Below, in pieces: positions 1 through 11,170 of a stretch of DNA of 64,000 nucleotides (the first letter of the stretch is position 1; each line of letters opens with the position of its first letter). The stretch comes from Nepenthes gracilis (Eukaryota > Streptophyta > Magnoliopsida > Caryophyllales > Nepenthaceae), in contig BSYO01000035.1 of assembly GCA_033239525.1 (NCBI GenBank), forward strand, positions 7,910,627-7,974,626, written 5' to 3'. The notes beneath the pieces are model-generated. The model did no database searches and was not told the origin of the DNA. It saw only the letters and a program-made list of their open reading frames with translations. Position numbers and translations under genes: made by a program.

Positions 1-424
1 TCCAATAGTGTACGATATTTTGATCGTACAAAAAGAAAGATTGACAAGAAGATCGAAAGGTATTTGTTTCATTGCCATAGGCAAGTCCAATGAGTTCCTT
101 GGTAGGGACCATAAGATGAGAGTAAATTAGTTAAGATAGCACGTCTAAATCACCCGATTTGTAAATTAATTTTCTTAGTTTATATCTTTCTTGGCTGTGG
201 AGGCCGAAGGATTTTACTCAATAGTAATGGTTATCAAAGTTTTTCTTCATCAAAAAAATATCTTCTTTTTATTGCTCTTATGATTTAATTGTGTGTTACA
301 TATTGATTGATTCATCTTCACATTATTATACTTTATATATATCGTATACTTATATCTCTTTACTTTCGCAATTATTGAAAAGGGATCGAAACTTTCGTGA
401 TTTGGAACATATAGTTCTTTTTAA
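1..424 (+). repeat. 5' LTR, right part, of the copia element
   Basis: This is the R/U5 part of the LTR, visibly homologous to 4013-4438. The U3 part lies before the window. It ends just before the primer-binding site. Confidence 0.82.
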
Positions 425-425
425 T

Positions 426-436
426 TGGTATCAAAG
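426..436 (+). other. Primer-binding site, tRNA-Met type
   Basis: TGGTATCAAAG directly follows the left LTR. It matches the usual plant TGGTATCAGAGC site at all but one base. It fixes the LTR end and the + orientation. Confidence 0.8.
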
Positions 437-529
437 ACTCATCTTGATCCGTGACCCTAATCTAAATATATTTGACTAGATCACTCTCTATTTTCTTTTT
501 TTTTTAATGGGAGCAATTATGCCTACTAA

Positions 530-2340
530 AAAGTTCATATGAGAGCATTCTTAAAATCTATGGATGAGTAGCACTCAAATTGGGTGGATACCACCCAAAA
601 GTTTAACAAATGATGAACCAAAAGTTCTATCTTTATGGTCAAAAGAAGAATTTAATATCTATAATTGGAATAGTAAGGGGCCAATGCCATTTTTATGGCT
701 ATATTACTCGAAAAATTCAAACGCATCTTGATATGTAAAATAACAAAAAATGCATGGGATATTCTCAAAATCATTCATAAAGGAACCAAACTTGTCAAAA
801 ATTCTAAATTACAAATACTTATTACTAGGATTGAAGAAATCCGGATGAAATATGATGAAACATTTAATGAATTTTATGTAAAATTAAATGATATTGTGAA
901 CTCTATATTTAATTTAGGAGAAAGAATTCTAGAAAATAGAATCATCCAAAAAATCCTTAGATCGATTCTGAACACTTTAGACCCAAAGTCACTACAATTG
1001 AGGAGAGTGAAGATCTCGACAAAATAAAAATTGAAAAATTGGTAAGATCTCTTTAAACCTACAAACACACACTTCCACAATAAAGGAAAAATAAATTCAT
1101 TACTCTAAAATCTATTAGAGAAAAGAGAGATTGTGACTCCAATAAAAAGTCATGTAATGACAAAGATTTTGCCTTATTTATAAAGAATTTTAAAAAGTTA
1201 TTTAAGAAAAATAAAATTTCACCTAACAACAATATGTAAAAGTAAAAATATCCCCCAAAAGTGACAAGAAATATAGACGCGAGATCAATGACTCCAAATC
1301 AAAAAACACCTAATGAGTGCAATGCCATGAGTGTCAAAGTTTTAAGTATATTAGAGTCAAATGTTTAAATTATATACGCCAATAAGGTCAAGCCTTAAGA
1401 GCTAATATTACCTTAAGGGATGATGAAGAGTATGTGAATGAAAGATGTTTTGAAGAATGCCAAGCAAAAATATATGTGATAATTTATAACCTCCGTGTAT
1501 AAACATAGAGAGAATTTCGGAGAACCATTAGATCAAACTGATGACTCTAAGAACAAGTTAAAAACCCATTTCTATGACCTTCAGAATATGTATGATAAAA
1601 TATTTAAAGAGTCTTTAAAGATTAAGAACACTAACGTGTCCCTAAAGTATAAATTGATAGAATTAGAATAGGCAAAAGTCACTCTTAAATCCGAGTTAGA
1701 TACAAAAAAATAAGAAATTAAGAAAATGAATAGTGTCTTTACTGAAAATATCAAAATTTTTGATCGTGTCTTAAATTTGCATACAATGATTTGAAACTGT
1801 TTTCAAATGGGTCCAAATAATTAGACCGTATGCTTGGTCTAAGAAAAGCCAATAGAAACAAATCGGGATTAGGTTATTCGAAAAATTCCTTCGACACTAC
1901 TAATAACCCAAAAATTGTCTTTGTCCAAACCTTTTTGATTCCAATACAAAGTAGTGCATCATCCATTCCCAGGGAACAAACATCAAGAGGGTCTTTAAAG
2001 ATTTGTCCTAATACACAAAATTTTAAAACCTCAAATAATAGAAAACTTTGAATTACACTAAGAAGCAAGGCAAGAATACTTTCAAATTTATCCAATTTGT
2101 CTTAACCTGCCCTAGATGTGGAAAAATTAGTCATATTCGTCCTTACTACCCTACAACAAATTTTTCAAACACCTTTAGAAAAATCTAAAAATGGAGACTC
2201 TCATCAACCATATTAAACATCAAAATGATCAAGTATCTAATTTAAATAAAATTATTAAATTTGGTTAAAAAATTTGGATTAAGAAAAGTGATCTTACTTA
2301 CCACTGAGCTCAATTTGACCTAAAATTTGTCATGCCCTTG
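530..2340 (+). pseudogene. Degraded copia gag (UBN2-type)
   Basis: The open piece at 695-1027 encodes a typical UBN2/copia gag core: AWDILKIIHKGTK, then RIEEIRMKYDETFNEFYVKL, then NDIVNSIFNLGE and ENRIIQKILRS. Downstream pieces in other frames keep the expected order. They are an acidic stretch near 1410-1450, a lysine/leucine-rich probable coiled coil near 1540-1720, GYSKNSFDTTNNPK near 1870-1910, and a zinc knuckle CPRCGKISHIRPYY at about 2108-2150 whose last cysteine has become tyrosine. A further segment near 2270-2340 (KIWIKKSDLTYH) resembles the gag-protease linker. Stops and frameshifts make it non-functional. No protease DSG motif follows. Confidence 0.75.
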
Positions 2341-3131
2341 AATCAAATAATAACACCCAAAAAAACCCTCTCCGTTTCTCTCTCTCTCTTCGTCTTCAAG
2401 CTCCTCTCTCTCTCTCTTGACCTCCACTAGCCCTCGAAGCTTCTAGATTTGCTTCTCCTCTCAACGATCTTGGACACATTCACATAGCTTGCCCGCTTGT
2501 CTACATCTCGTGAGTGGATGGAGTCCAGCCTTCAACGTTGCGCTATCTCTCACACAAAGTTTCATTCTGACATGCTTGCCAGCTTTTAGCATCTCGATGA
2601 TTGGCTCTCTACTTAAGAGGATCATTTTGCTCATTTCTCTACTGATTGGTCTGCTCAGCATCACTCTCCACCCTCTAACTAACCCTCTTCCTTTGGTCAT
2701 TCATGACCAAAAAGAGGGAGTGTTTAGTTGAAGGGGAGTTTATATTTAGGGGGGAGTTAGGGGAAGCTTCTATGTCTGATTATTCTACACTATTTATATG
2801 TCTGTCTTTATTTGTTTACTATACTTCTTTATATGCTATGCTATCCACACTAATTATTTGTCTTTAACTGATTACTCGTTATATGCTCAACTCCTACTGT
2901 ATTTCTTGCTCGTTTTCTATTTTTTGTGCTAACCATGATTGCATAGGATAGCAACCACTCATTTGTGCTTCACCGCCTCTTTTGATTCCTCGTAAGTTCT
3001 TTGTATTGAGTCTCCAATCAAATAGGTATATGTTTTAATGTACACGGATTCTATCTCAATTGTGTCTAAACCAATACTTCTATTGCATTTTTTATGATTT
3101 TTATTACAAAATTACCAAAGAAGAAAATTGT
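2341..3131 (+). other. Non-coding interior of the gag-only copia element
   Basis: A CT-rich microsatellite-like stretch (about 2365-2425) is followed by unrecognised sequence. I could not match the open frames here (2461-2731, both strands) to any pol domain. The tail near 2700-2730 (a purine-rich stretch around AAAGAGGGAG) resembles the zone 3' of RNase H in copia elements, which suggests that pol was removed by deletion. The purine tract before the 3' LTR is at 3119-3130. Confidence 0.5.
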
Positions 3132-4438
3132 TAGGCATATATTGGCATATTCTATGACCGTTGTTGGTTGTTAATGGGTGTATTTTCCTATGTCGAAAGA
3201 TCTGTATGACTCCATGTTTGAAGGTTATCTGTTAGCACTTCCATGCTTGAACATCAGCATCTCTTGGTATCCACACCTTATTTTCCATTCTCAAACAATG
3301 CTTTTAAAGAAGCCAGAGTTTGGGGCACGCTCGACCAACACTTGAGCCCTAATTTCTAGTGAGGCCGGAGCTCAGGAACACTTGACCTATGCTCAAATGC
3401 CAATTTTAGAGAACTTGGGCTCCAAGAACGCTAGACACGGGCTCAAGCACAAGTTCCAAAGAAGCCCAAACTCAAGGCACACTCGAGCTATACTTGAGTG
3501 TTAAATCTTGAGAACCCAATACATGAAGATTGCTCGAGCTGAGCTCGAGTACTAAATCCAGAGAACCCAACACCTCTGGGCTCACTCAACGTAGCTCGAG
3601 CGCTAAATCCAAAGGACTCAGCGCCCAGAGATCGCTCGAGCTATGCTCGAGCGGTGCCCCATGCAATCTCCAACGGCTATATCTTTTCACCTAGTTTGCG
3701 GGCTCTTCTATATATACTCGAGTGGTGCACTATGCAGTCTTCAACGACTATATCTTTTAACCTAGTTTGTGGGCTCTTTTATATATAGCTGCTTTTCTTT
3801 TTCTCTCTAAATAATTTTTCTTTCTATTTTTTAGAGAGCCGCTCTTGAGTCTCTCACACATATTTGAGCCTCAAAATTATGTCAACTAGAGAAAACTTTA
3901 TTTATTTTATATGCTAAACTTTTGAGTTTTCTTTTTCTTTCCAATTGATTAACCACTCCATTTTCTAGCATGTAAACTCTCATGAGTGACATGGATGGCG
4001 TGAAACCTAGGCTCCAGTGGTGTACGGTATTTTGACAATACAAGAACAAAGATTGATAAGAAGATCGAAAGGTGTCCGATTCCATTACTGTTGGCAAGTC
4101 TAAAGAATTTCTTAATAGGGATTACAAGACGAGAGCAAGCTAGTTAAGATAACGCATCTATACCATCCAATTTGTAAGTTAATTTTCTTAATATATATCT
4201 TTCCTAGCCGTGGAACCCAGAGAATTTTATTCAATAGTTGTGGTTATCAAGGTTTTTCTTCATTAATAAAAATCTCATCTTTTTACTCCTCTTGTGATTT
4301 AATTGTATGTTACATGTTGGTTGATTCATATGCACACAATTATACTTTACGTGTATCTTATACTTATTCCTCTTCACTTCCACAATTATTGAAAAGGGGT
4401 CAAAACTTTCATGATTTGGAACGTATAGTTCTTTTTAA
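3132..4438 (+). repeat. 3' LTR of the copia element
   Basis: It begins TGTTAGGC and ends TTTTTAA, so the terminal CA is lost as in the left copy. It contains a GC-richer array of CTCGAGC motifs (about 3490-3650), a 71-bp tandem duplication carrying two TATA boxes (3645-3788), and a CT-rich leader. It is homologous to the left LTR from 4013 on. Confidence 0.78.
3645..3788 (+). promoter_or_regulatory. Duplicated LTR core promoter with two TATA boxes
   Basis: Two copies of a 71-bp unit start at CTCGAG (3645 and 3716). Each runs through GCACTATGCAGTC-like text to GGGCTCTTTTATATATA-like text. The TATA boxes are near 3707-3715 and 3780-3787. A pyrimidine-rich leader follows the second, as expected for a transcription start in the LTR. 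The promoter role is inferred. Confidence 0.55.
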
Positions 4439-4442
4439 GATG

Positions 4443-4862
4443 CTCGAGTGTTGTAGGCCTAAAATGTAATCGAGTTAATGAGCTAATGATATGAGATGGT
4501 TGAGAATTGTAAGCCTAAAATAAAGTAAGGCTAATAAAGCCAATGATATTAGATGGTCGATAACTACATGCCTAAAATATAGTCAAATTAATTGAGCCAA
4601 TGATATGAGATTACCGAGAATTGTAGGCCTAAAATGTATTCGGGCTAATGAAGTCAATAATATGAGATAGCCGAAAATTATAAATCTAAAATATAATCAG
4701 ACTAGTGGAGCCAATGATATTTGAAGGTCGAGAGTTACAAGTCTAAAATATAGTCAGACTAATGGAGTCAATGATATGAGATGGTTAAGAGTTACATACT
4801 TAAAATGTATTCAGACTAATGGAACTAATGATATGTGATGACCAAGAGCTTGCAGCCCAAAA
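4443..4862 (+). repeat. 57-bp tandem repeat array, about 7.5 copies
   Basis: The CCTAAAAT-type core recurs at 4458, 4514, 4571, 4628, 4685, 4742, 4799 and 4856, a spacing of 56-57 bases. Each unit also carries AATGATATGAGATGG-like text. The copies are diverged from one another, so the array is old. It starts almost exactly where the copia 3' LTR ends. Confidence 0.85.
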
Positions 4863-6180
4863 TGCAACTGTATGATGTTCATAATGGATTTTGGATTTAC
4901 ATCTGCTATGGGTGTACGGTGATTTCGGTATATGTGGTGGAATTATTGGATTTTATAAGATTTTCCTTTGATTTATATATGTTGTTTTATTTATGATAAT
5001 ATTTATTGAGCTTTTAACTCACATTTTCTGTTTTCTCTCCTTCAATGTAAAAGGATTGAATCTGTAGTAAGAATTGGGCAAGATTTGGTGCAGTATCGTA
5101 TTCTCTTTGTGAATATTTTATCCTTATAACTATTTAAGAGTAGGTCATTGTTATTTTGTATGGATGGTTATTCGATAAGATCCTGTGTGAAATTTTAATT
5201 TGTCGGATTATTTATATTTGATTTGTCACAAAAATTTATAAGAATAATAGTTAGAATTCAATTGAGAAATTATTTGACATGCTTGAATCGGGTTCATGAC
5301 ATTCTTACTATTATTTGCTAACTTCTAAATTAGCGAGCGTGGACATACTTGCATGGATTTTGATCAAGAGAACACTTTATGGAAAATAGTTTTTTTTTTT
5401 TTTTTTTTTGGATATTAGGATGATTAGATGTTTTAATGTAATTTAATAGTTTAGATTTTAGCTTTTGATTTTGGGTTTCAGCTAATGCCATGTATGGCCA
5501 CCGTCTGCTAATTATATTTAAGATCAACTTAGTATATTGTTAAGCTTAAAAAATTGTGAAAGTTTATTGCTTGATACTCTGATTTTGATTAAAATATTTT
5601 TTCTTATTTATAGTTTGAAGTGAAGAAGTGTTGAGTGTTAGATTATTTTGAGTGTGACTTTTAAGTTTTGCGATTGGATATTAGTATTACTACTCGGGCA
5701 ATTTAATAGTAAATATTATAGGTTTGCATCTCAATATTCAAGTTGGGTTCAAGTCAATTAATTAATCAATAAATTTTGAGTATTAAATTAGACTCTAATA
5801 TTAAGTTAATTATAAGTCATAAAATAAAAAATTTTGAATTTTGGGATCAATGATGTAACTAGAAGAACATATTAAATGTTTTAAGTACATTTTGGCATAT
5901 ATTACTTGACACAATGCAGCCTATGGCCATGTATTTTATTGGTTTTATGTCATGTTAATTCATAAGATATTATGTAGTTTGAAATTATGAATATTTTATT
6001 ATTATAATATGGTATATTTTAGAAATTAAAGGTCAATTTTTGGTAAATTTGGTAGTATCCAGGAATAATATATTTATATTTATAATGTAAAGCAACTAAT
6101 GAAGTTTTATATAATATTATGGTCGAGATTTTTGGATCTAATTTTTATATTAATAATTTGGGTCATGATACTTACCTATT
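4863..6180. repeat. AT-rich sequence, probable Ty3/gypsy LTR remnant at its left
   Basis: At 5005-5040 there is a box (ATTGAGCTTTTAACTCAC followed by a pyrimidine tract) that also occurs in the clear gypsy LTRs at 23422, 34252, 48537, 54892 and 63409. The 57-bp array plus this part is therefore probably a decayed gypsy LTR ending near 5300. A T-run lies at 5391-5409. I see nothing recognisable from 5300 to 6180. Confidence 0.4.
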
Positions 6181-8741
6181 TTGCCTCCCTAGAAAGAAAG
6201 TAGCACCCCATCCTATACTCTAACTCCTTGAATAACGTGACCATTCTTAACATGACTTCATTATAGAAGTCTCATTCCTTCAGGAGGAGAACTGGGACAA
6301 GAAGTGGTTTGAGAGCTCCTTGGAGGAGCTAATGCTCTAAGATTGGAGCCGGAACAACCACGTGTGAGTTCTCCCTTTAGGAACATTGGGAAACATAAGC
6401 ACAAAGCATCATCAACCCTACAAAATCAAAGCAAAAGTGCAAAAATGGTCAATATGGTCTCGAGGTCCAAGGTACCATCGTAAGTAAAGGCAATGCATGC
6501 CTTGGTTTTGTCTCCATTAAATTATCTTGGGTCTTTGAACACCCTCTACTAGATCTTCTGGATCCTATCTTCAACCACAGTCTTCAACGTTAGCCTATGA
6601 GCATTGGGGAAGGTCTGGGAGTTTGGAGTGATTGGCTAACACCCACTGAGATGGAGTTGTGCATTTGGGTGAACTACTGGCTAAGATCTTTGGTCAGTTG
6701 AGAACTAACTAGGCTTTGCCTTGAAGGAATATTGTACTAGAGTTTACATTGCTCGAGCGATGCCTTTGGTGTGGTTGTGCCAGGATGCTCCTCTTGGATG
6801 GAGGCTTAAACTTCCATGTTCATCTGATCCACAAAGTGTTGCATGTTGGAGAATTGCCTTTGGATAGGTGTGACAGGATGAAGTTGACGTCTGGGAGAGG
6901 GCATCTTCAGTCAACACTATGACAAGCAAGCCTCTGTCGGTTAATGCTCAATTCCATCTTTGAACATCTTGATAGCTGCAGCCTTCTCTCCCATCTAGGT
7001 GGATAATGTGCTAGGTATGGTTACCGCATCTGGGGCGGCTTGAATCCTGTTAATTGTTTAGGAATGAGGACTCCAATGCTTCATATGGAGTGGATAAAGA
7101 AGGATATTAAGGTCGCTTGTTTCCTATGGAATATCTTTTTTTTATGTGCATGTGTGCGTATACGTGTATATTGAACTCTTCTATAAGAGAGTTGATTTTA
7201 TCATTGTATATACCATAAATATTAGTTATGAAAAGCTCGAGTTGTATTTTGAGAAACACCTCAATGATGTCTAAGTCAATACTTGACTTCATGCTTATAA
7301 GGAGAATCACCTAATTGTTGGACAAATGTGAAATTTAGCAAAGTAATGCCATTTTTTCTCCCAAGAATCGATTTTGAAATCCCTCCAAATGAAGTTGTGA
7401 GCAAAGAGTCATTGGGCAAAGAGTTGTTGGGCCACATAGGTTGGATTGGTGGATTAAATAATCAAAAATCAGCACTTGGCACCCCTAGTCTATGGTATGC
7501 ACTGAGTGCGCCTACCACGTCTAATTAGAATCCATCTAAAGCTTGCCTTTACTGTACTATAAGCACCACTTTCTGTCATGAAAGGCATACTTCCTGCTAT
7601 CAGACGGAAATTTGATGATTCTTGCCCACTAAGTAATGCTAATATGACATTATCCCAACTGTCATGGACTCACGTTTGCAGCCCTCAAGGAGCCGGTTTA
7701 ACAACAGAGAGATACAAGAGGAGGAAGAACACTTCCCTCGAGTCCTAAGTTTCATGGGTTGGTTATATCTGGGGTGGCATTTTGAGTCTCATCACCGTCT
7801 TTCTCGAGTTTGAGACAAATGTGCTCACAACAATTTCTTCATTGCACTACATAGTTATCTTTAGTTGGGACTATACGGTTATCATTGTAAGGTGGGCCCT
7901 TTGGTCAATTTTATCATTGATGGATCATAGTCTGTCAAAGTTTAAGCTTCAAAGGTTAAAATTTTTTGCACGATCAATAGGTATCATATGATATGATTTG
8001 TGAAGGGTCCAATCCACCAGTCTTACCTATAATATTATATAAAAGTTATTTTTGTGATTTAAATTTGTGATATTTAAACAATAAATAACAATAAATATTA
8101 TTGCATTTATATTTCTCGTATTCTTTCAAAACCAAGCAGCCTTAAGTCACAGTTTGTCTTCATTTGCTCATTTTGAAACTTGAAACCGACTGAGGACTTC
8201 ACGTTCCCTCAAAACGCTACACCAAAGGATGATCCTTTTTCAAATCTTATAGCTTATTTGACAAATTCAATCTTGGAACTTGTAATTCATTCATGATTAA
8301 TTTTGTAACACGAATCTATCTTGGAAACTCTGGAAAAGTTGAGGTCGGGAAGAGGTCACCGTGAAGGACCAACATTACTTCTATCGTTTTCGATGAAAAG
8401 AGGCTGAAATTTAGACTTTTACCATGATAAATCGAAAGGAAAATAAAAGAAGAAGACATGGATACTTATGGGTAATGTAATTGGCGCTTAGTACATGAAA
8501 TTTAAGAAAGAAAACATCAGGGGAGACGAGTAATTGCAAAACTATGCCATTTCCTTTGAATAGCTCAATGCATTACAAAAGCCTAACTTTGGAAACTATA
8601 TGGAAACAAAAACTAGTTTCATCAACTGAATACACTAATCATGAAGATTACCTAACTTTTAACCCAAAACAATATTAAAATTAAAAGAAAAAAAGGAGGT
8701 CAAAACCCATAGCAACTATGAAAGAGCTTTGTTCATCAGGA
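6181..8741. other. Unassigned sequence downstream of the laccase gene
   Basis: Bases 6181-7560 are less AT-rich than their surroundings and have short open stretches on both strands (for example 6744-6929 minus). I recognise no domain, and this may be old transposon coding sequence. Bases 7561-8741 are AT-rich. The part next to 8742 should hold the laccase 3' UTR, but I could not identify a convincing AATAAA signal there. Confidence 0.3.
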
Positions 8742-9063
8742 TCAACACCTGGGAAGATCGGACGGTGGAGGAGGCAGCTTCTGCTTTTTTCCCTTGCCGT
8801 CCATCACAATCCATGCCATCTTCAATCCCCAACTAGTGTGCACTTCCAAGTGACAATGCATAAACCAAACACCTGTCCAAAAATAAATAAAGTAATTAAA
8901 ACTCTAAGGTTAATTAACTAACTACTTGCACTGACGAGTTTCTAGTCATTGTCTGCATTTTTGGCTTGCTAAGTAAAGCAATATTCATGTGTGATAACTG
9001 GTGTTATTGAGATATTTTTAGATGCTATTTAACTACATGTATATGTATATGTATATGTATATG

Positions 9064-9096
<33 letters not shown>

Positions 9097-9218
9097 TTGT
9101 CTATGTATGTGTATATGTATATGTATATGTATTTGTCTATGTATGCGTATATGTATGCATATGCAAATGCATGTGTATGTGTATGTGTATATTAAACAAC
9201 TAACCTGGATTATGTATG

Positions 9219-9253
<35 letters not shown>

Positions 9254-10790
9254 GCGAATGCGTATGTGTATGTGTATATTAAAAAACTAACCTGGATTAT
9301 CCGCAAGAAATCTGATAGCGACCCACCCGCCGGACGGCACACTGATGGTATTCCTTTCCGGTGGATCAACAAGATTAAACTTGGCCGGATCTTGATTTTG
9401 GTCAAAGTTACCAAAACCTTGTCCCACCACGTAAAAATTGAACCCATGAAGGTGAAGAGGGTGACTCTCAGCTCCGATGATACTAGTATCCTGCATCACT
9501 AGCTCCACGCTTGTATTATATGATAACGCCACAACTTTAGTCCCACTGCTGACGAAAATATTGCTCGGAGGGTTCCCTGTATAATTGAATTTGAACGGTG
9601 GGTTCGCCGGAAAATCAGTCGTGAACACACCGTTTGATTGCCCGGAGAAGTGTGCTTGGAGTAAGGCCGTGCTTGGCTGAACAAATGAGACATTGTTGAT
9701 TGCTGCTACTAATTTTGTATTGTTGGGCCCTTGGCAATTCTGATTCTGTGAGCACGAGGCTAGTCCTAACCCTACTGTGAAGAAGAAATGCCTGTCCACC
9801 TTCTTAGGGACATTTGCAGGGAAATTAGGGTTTGCTAAACTGCGTACTTTCTTGGTAAAGTTGGTTGCAAATGAAGTGTCATTGAATGGCGGAAGGGTAG
9901 GTCTTATGACAGGGAGTTTACTATTCTTCTTCTTTGTCTTTGAAGACGGGGGATGATGGTACTCAAGGATTCCGGCAGTGGTGGAGTTATCGAAGGTGGC
10001 CGGGCCGGTGGCATAAGGCCTTGCCGCCATGAGAAAAGTGGCGTTTGGGTGGTGATTTTTCGCCGTGAGGAGCACATTAGTGGTTTGTCCCGGAGTTATA
10101 AGAATGGTGTCTGTTTTGAATGGTTTTATATAAACAGCATCTACTTCGACGACGGTGAGAGTGTGATTGGCTATGCTAAAAAAGAGCTCGTCATTGAGCG
10201 CAGCGTTGATGAGACGGAGGAGGTATGTTTTGCCAAGCTCAACATTTAGCTTGAATGTATCTGAATGAAATTAATTTATGGAACATCACAATTCAAAAGA
10301 ATTTCAATTTATATACATATAGAGAGAGAGAGAGGAGGAAGGGAAAGAAAACAATTGATTGGTGATGTTAGGTATGATCTAAATTTATTTTTTTATAATT
10401 GGTCTATTTACAAACTACTTAAAAAGTTTATCATATAACTTCATTTATTATATTTTTTAATCTATCAATTATATATACAAATGAAATTTATAGTAATATT
10501 TTTAACAAATTTTAAAAATATAATTTGTAACAGTTAAGACTTATTATAACCATATTTGTTAAAAATAATAAAACATCTCATTATTTATCCTTGGCTTTAC
10601 CTTTAAGATTTTTTTACGTAAATTTATCGATATATTATACAATTATTTATTATTTTATTATTATTAATCTTTTAAATTCCTAATAAGTACTTATAAGGAG
10701 CCAATTAGAGCATTAAATAAGCTAGATCAAGCCATTAACATGTTCAGCCTTGCCTTCATTGTTTTTATACCATCAAAAAGTGAGAGCCGT

Positions 10791-10827
<37 letters not shown>

Positions 10828-11132
10828 CTATCTCGAGCTTAATTTGAGAAGAAAAAATTATAGGATTAAGCTTGGTTCAAGACTTAGTTTGTTCATATAT
10901 ATATATATATATATATATATACCGATCCAAGCATAACTTGTTTGTTAGAATTTATGAACCAATCAATATTAATTTTCAAAACAAGCTTTTTAGTTAGATT
11001 TTAAGCAAGTTTACACATAAACTCATAGATAAATAACTGTTAACTCTGAATGAATATATCTAATAGTTTAAACTTGTTTTATTAAACTTATATAAAGCAA
11101 CTTTATCATTATTTTAAGATTTTCATTTTCGT

Positions 11133-11170
<38 letters not shown>

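Larger units (their letters stand above)
1..4438 (+). mobile_element. Ty1/copia element with gag only (5' end cut by window)
   Basis: Two homologous LTR segments bracket this element. Bases 1-424 align with 4013-4438, and both end in the same TTCTTTTTAA. The left copy is followed at once by TGGTATCAAAG (426-436), a primer-binding site matching initiator tRNA-Met. The right LTR starts TGTTAGGC at 3132 after a purine run (AAAGAAGAAAA), so it is about 1307 bp long. The interior holds a degraded copia gag (about 530-2340), then about 800 bp with no recognisable protease, integrase, RT or RNase H. The structure is a gag-only, non-autonomous copia derivative. The target duplication cannot be tested because the left LTR starts outside the window. 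Confidence 0.8.

Noticed and set aside
2461..2731. Overlapping 79- and 80-codon frames as a gene between gag and LTR
   Set aside because: They are complementary shadows with no domain; the stretch lies in the interior of a decayed element.
1..4438. The homologous segments 1-424 and 4013-4438 as two independent solo LTRs
   Set aside because: A primer site and copia gag follow the left one directly, and a purine tract precedes the right one, so they belong to one element.
6744..6929. Minus frame of 61 codons in a less AT-rich stretch
   Set aside because: No recognisable domain, no start context or neighbours; perhaps old transposon sequence, but I cannot support it.
9025..9502. Open frames of 140 and 145 codons rich in His, Ile, Tyr or Met, Tyr, Val
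   Set aside because: They are translations of the TATATG/TATGTG microsatellite in laccase intron 5 and of exon 5 in other frames.
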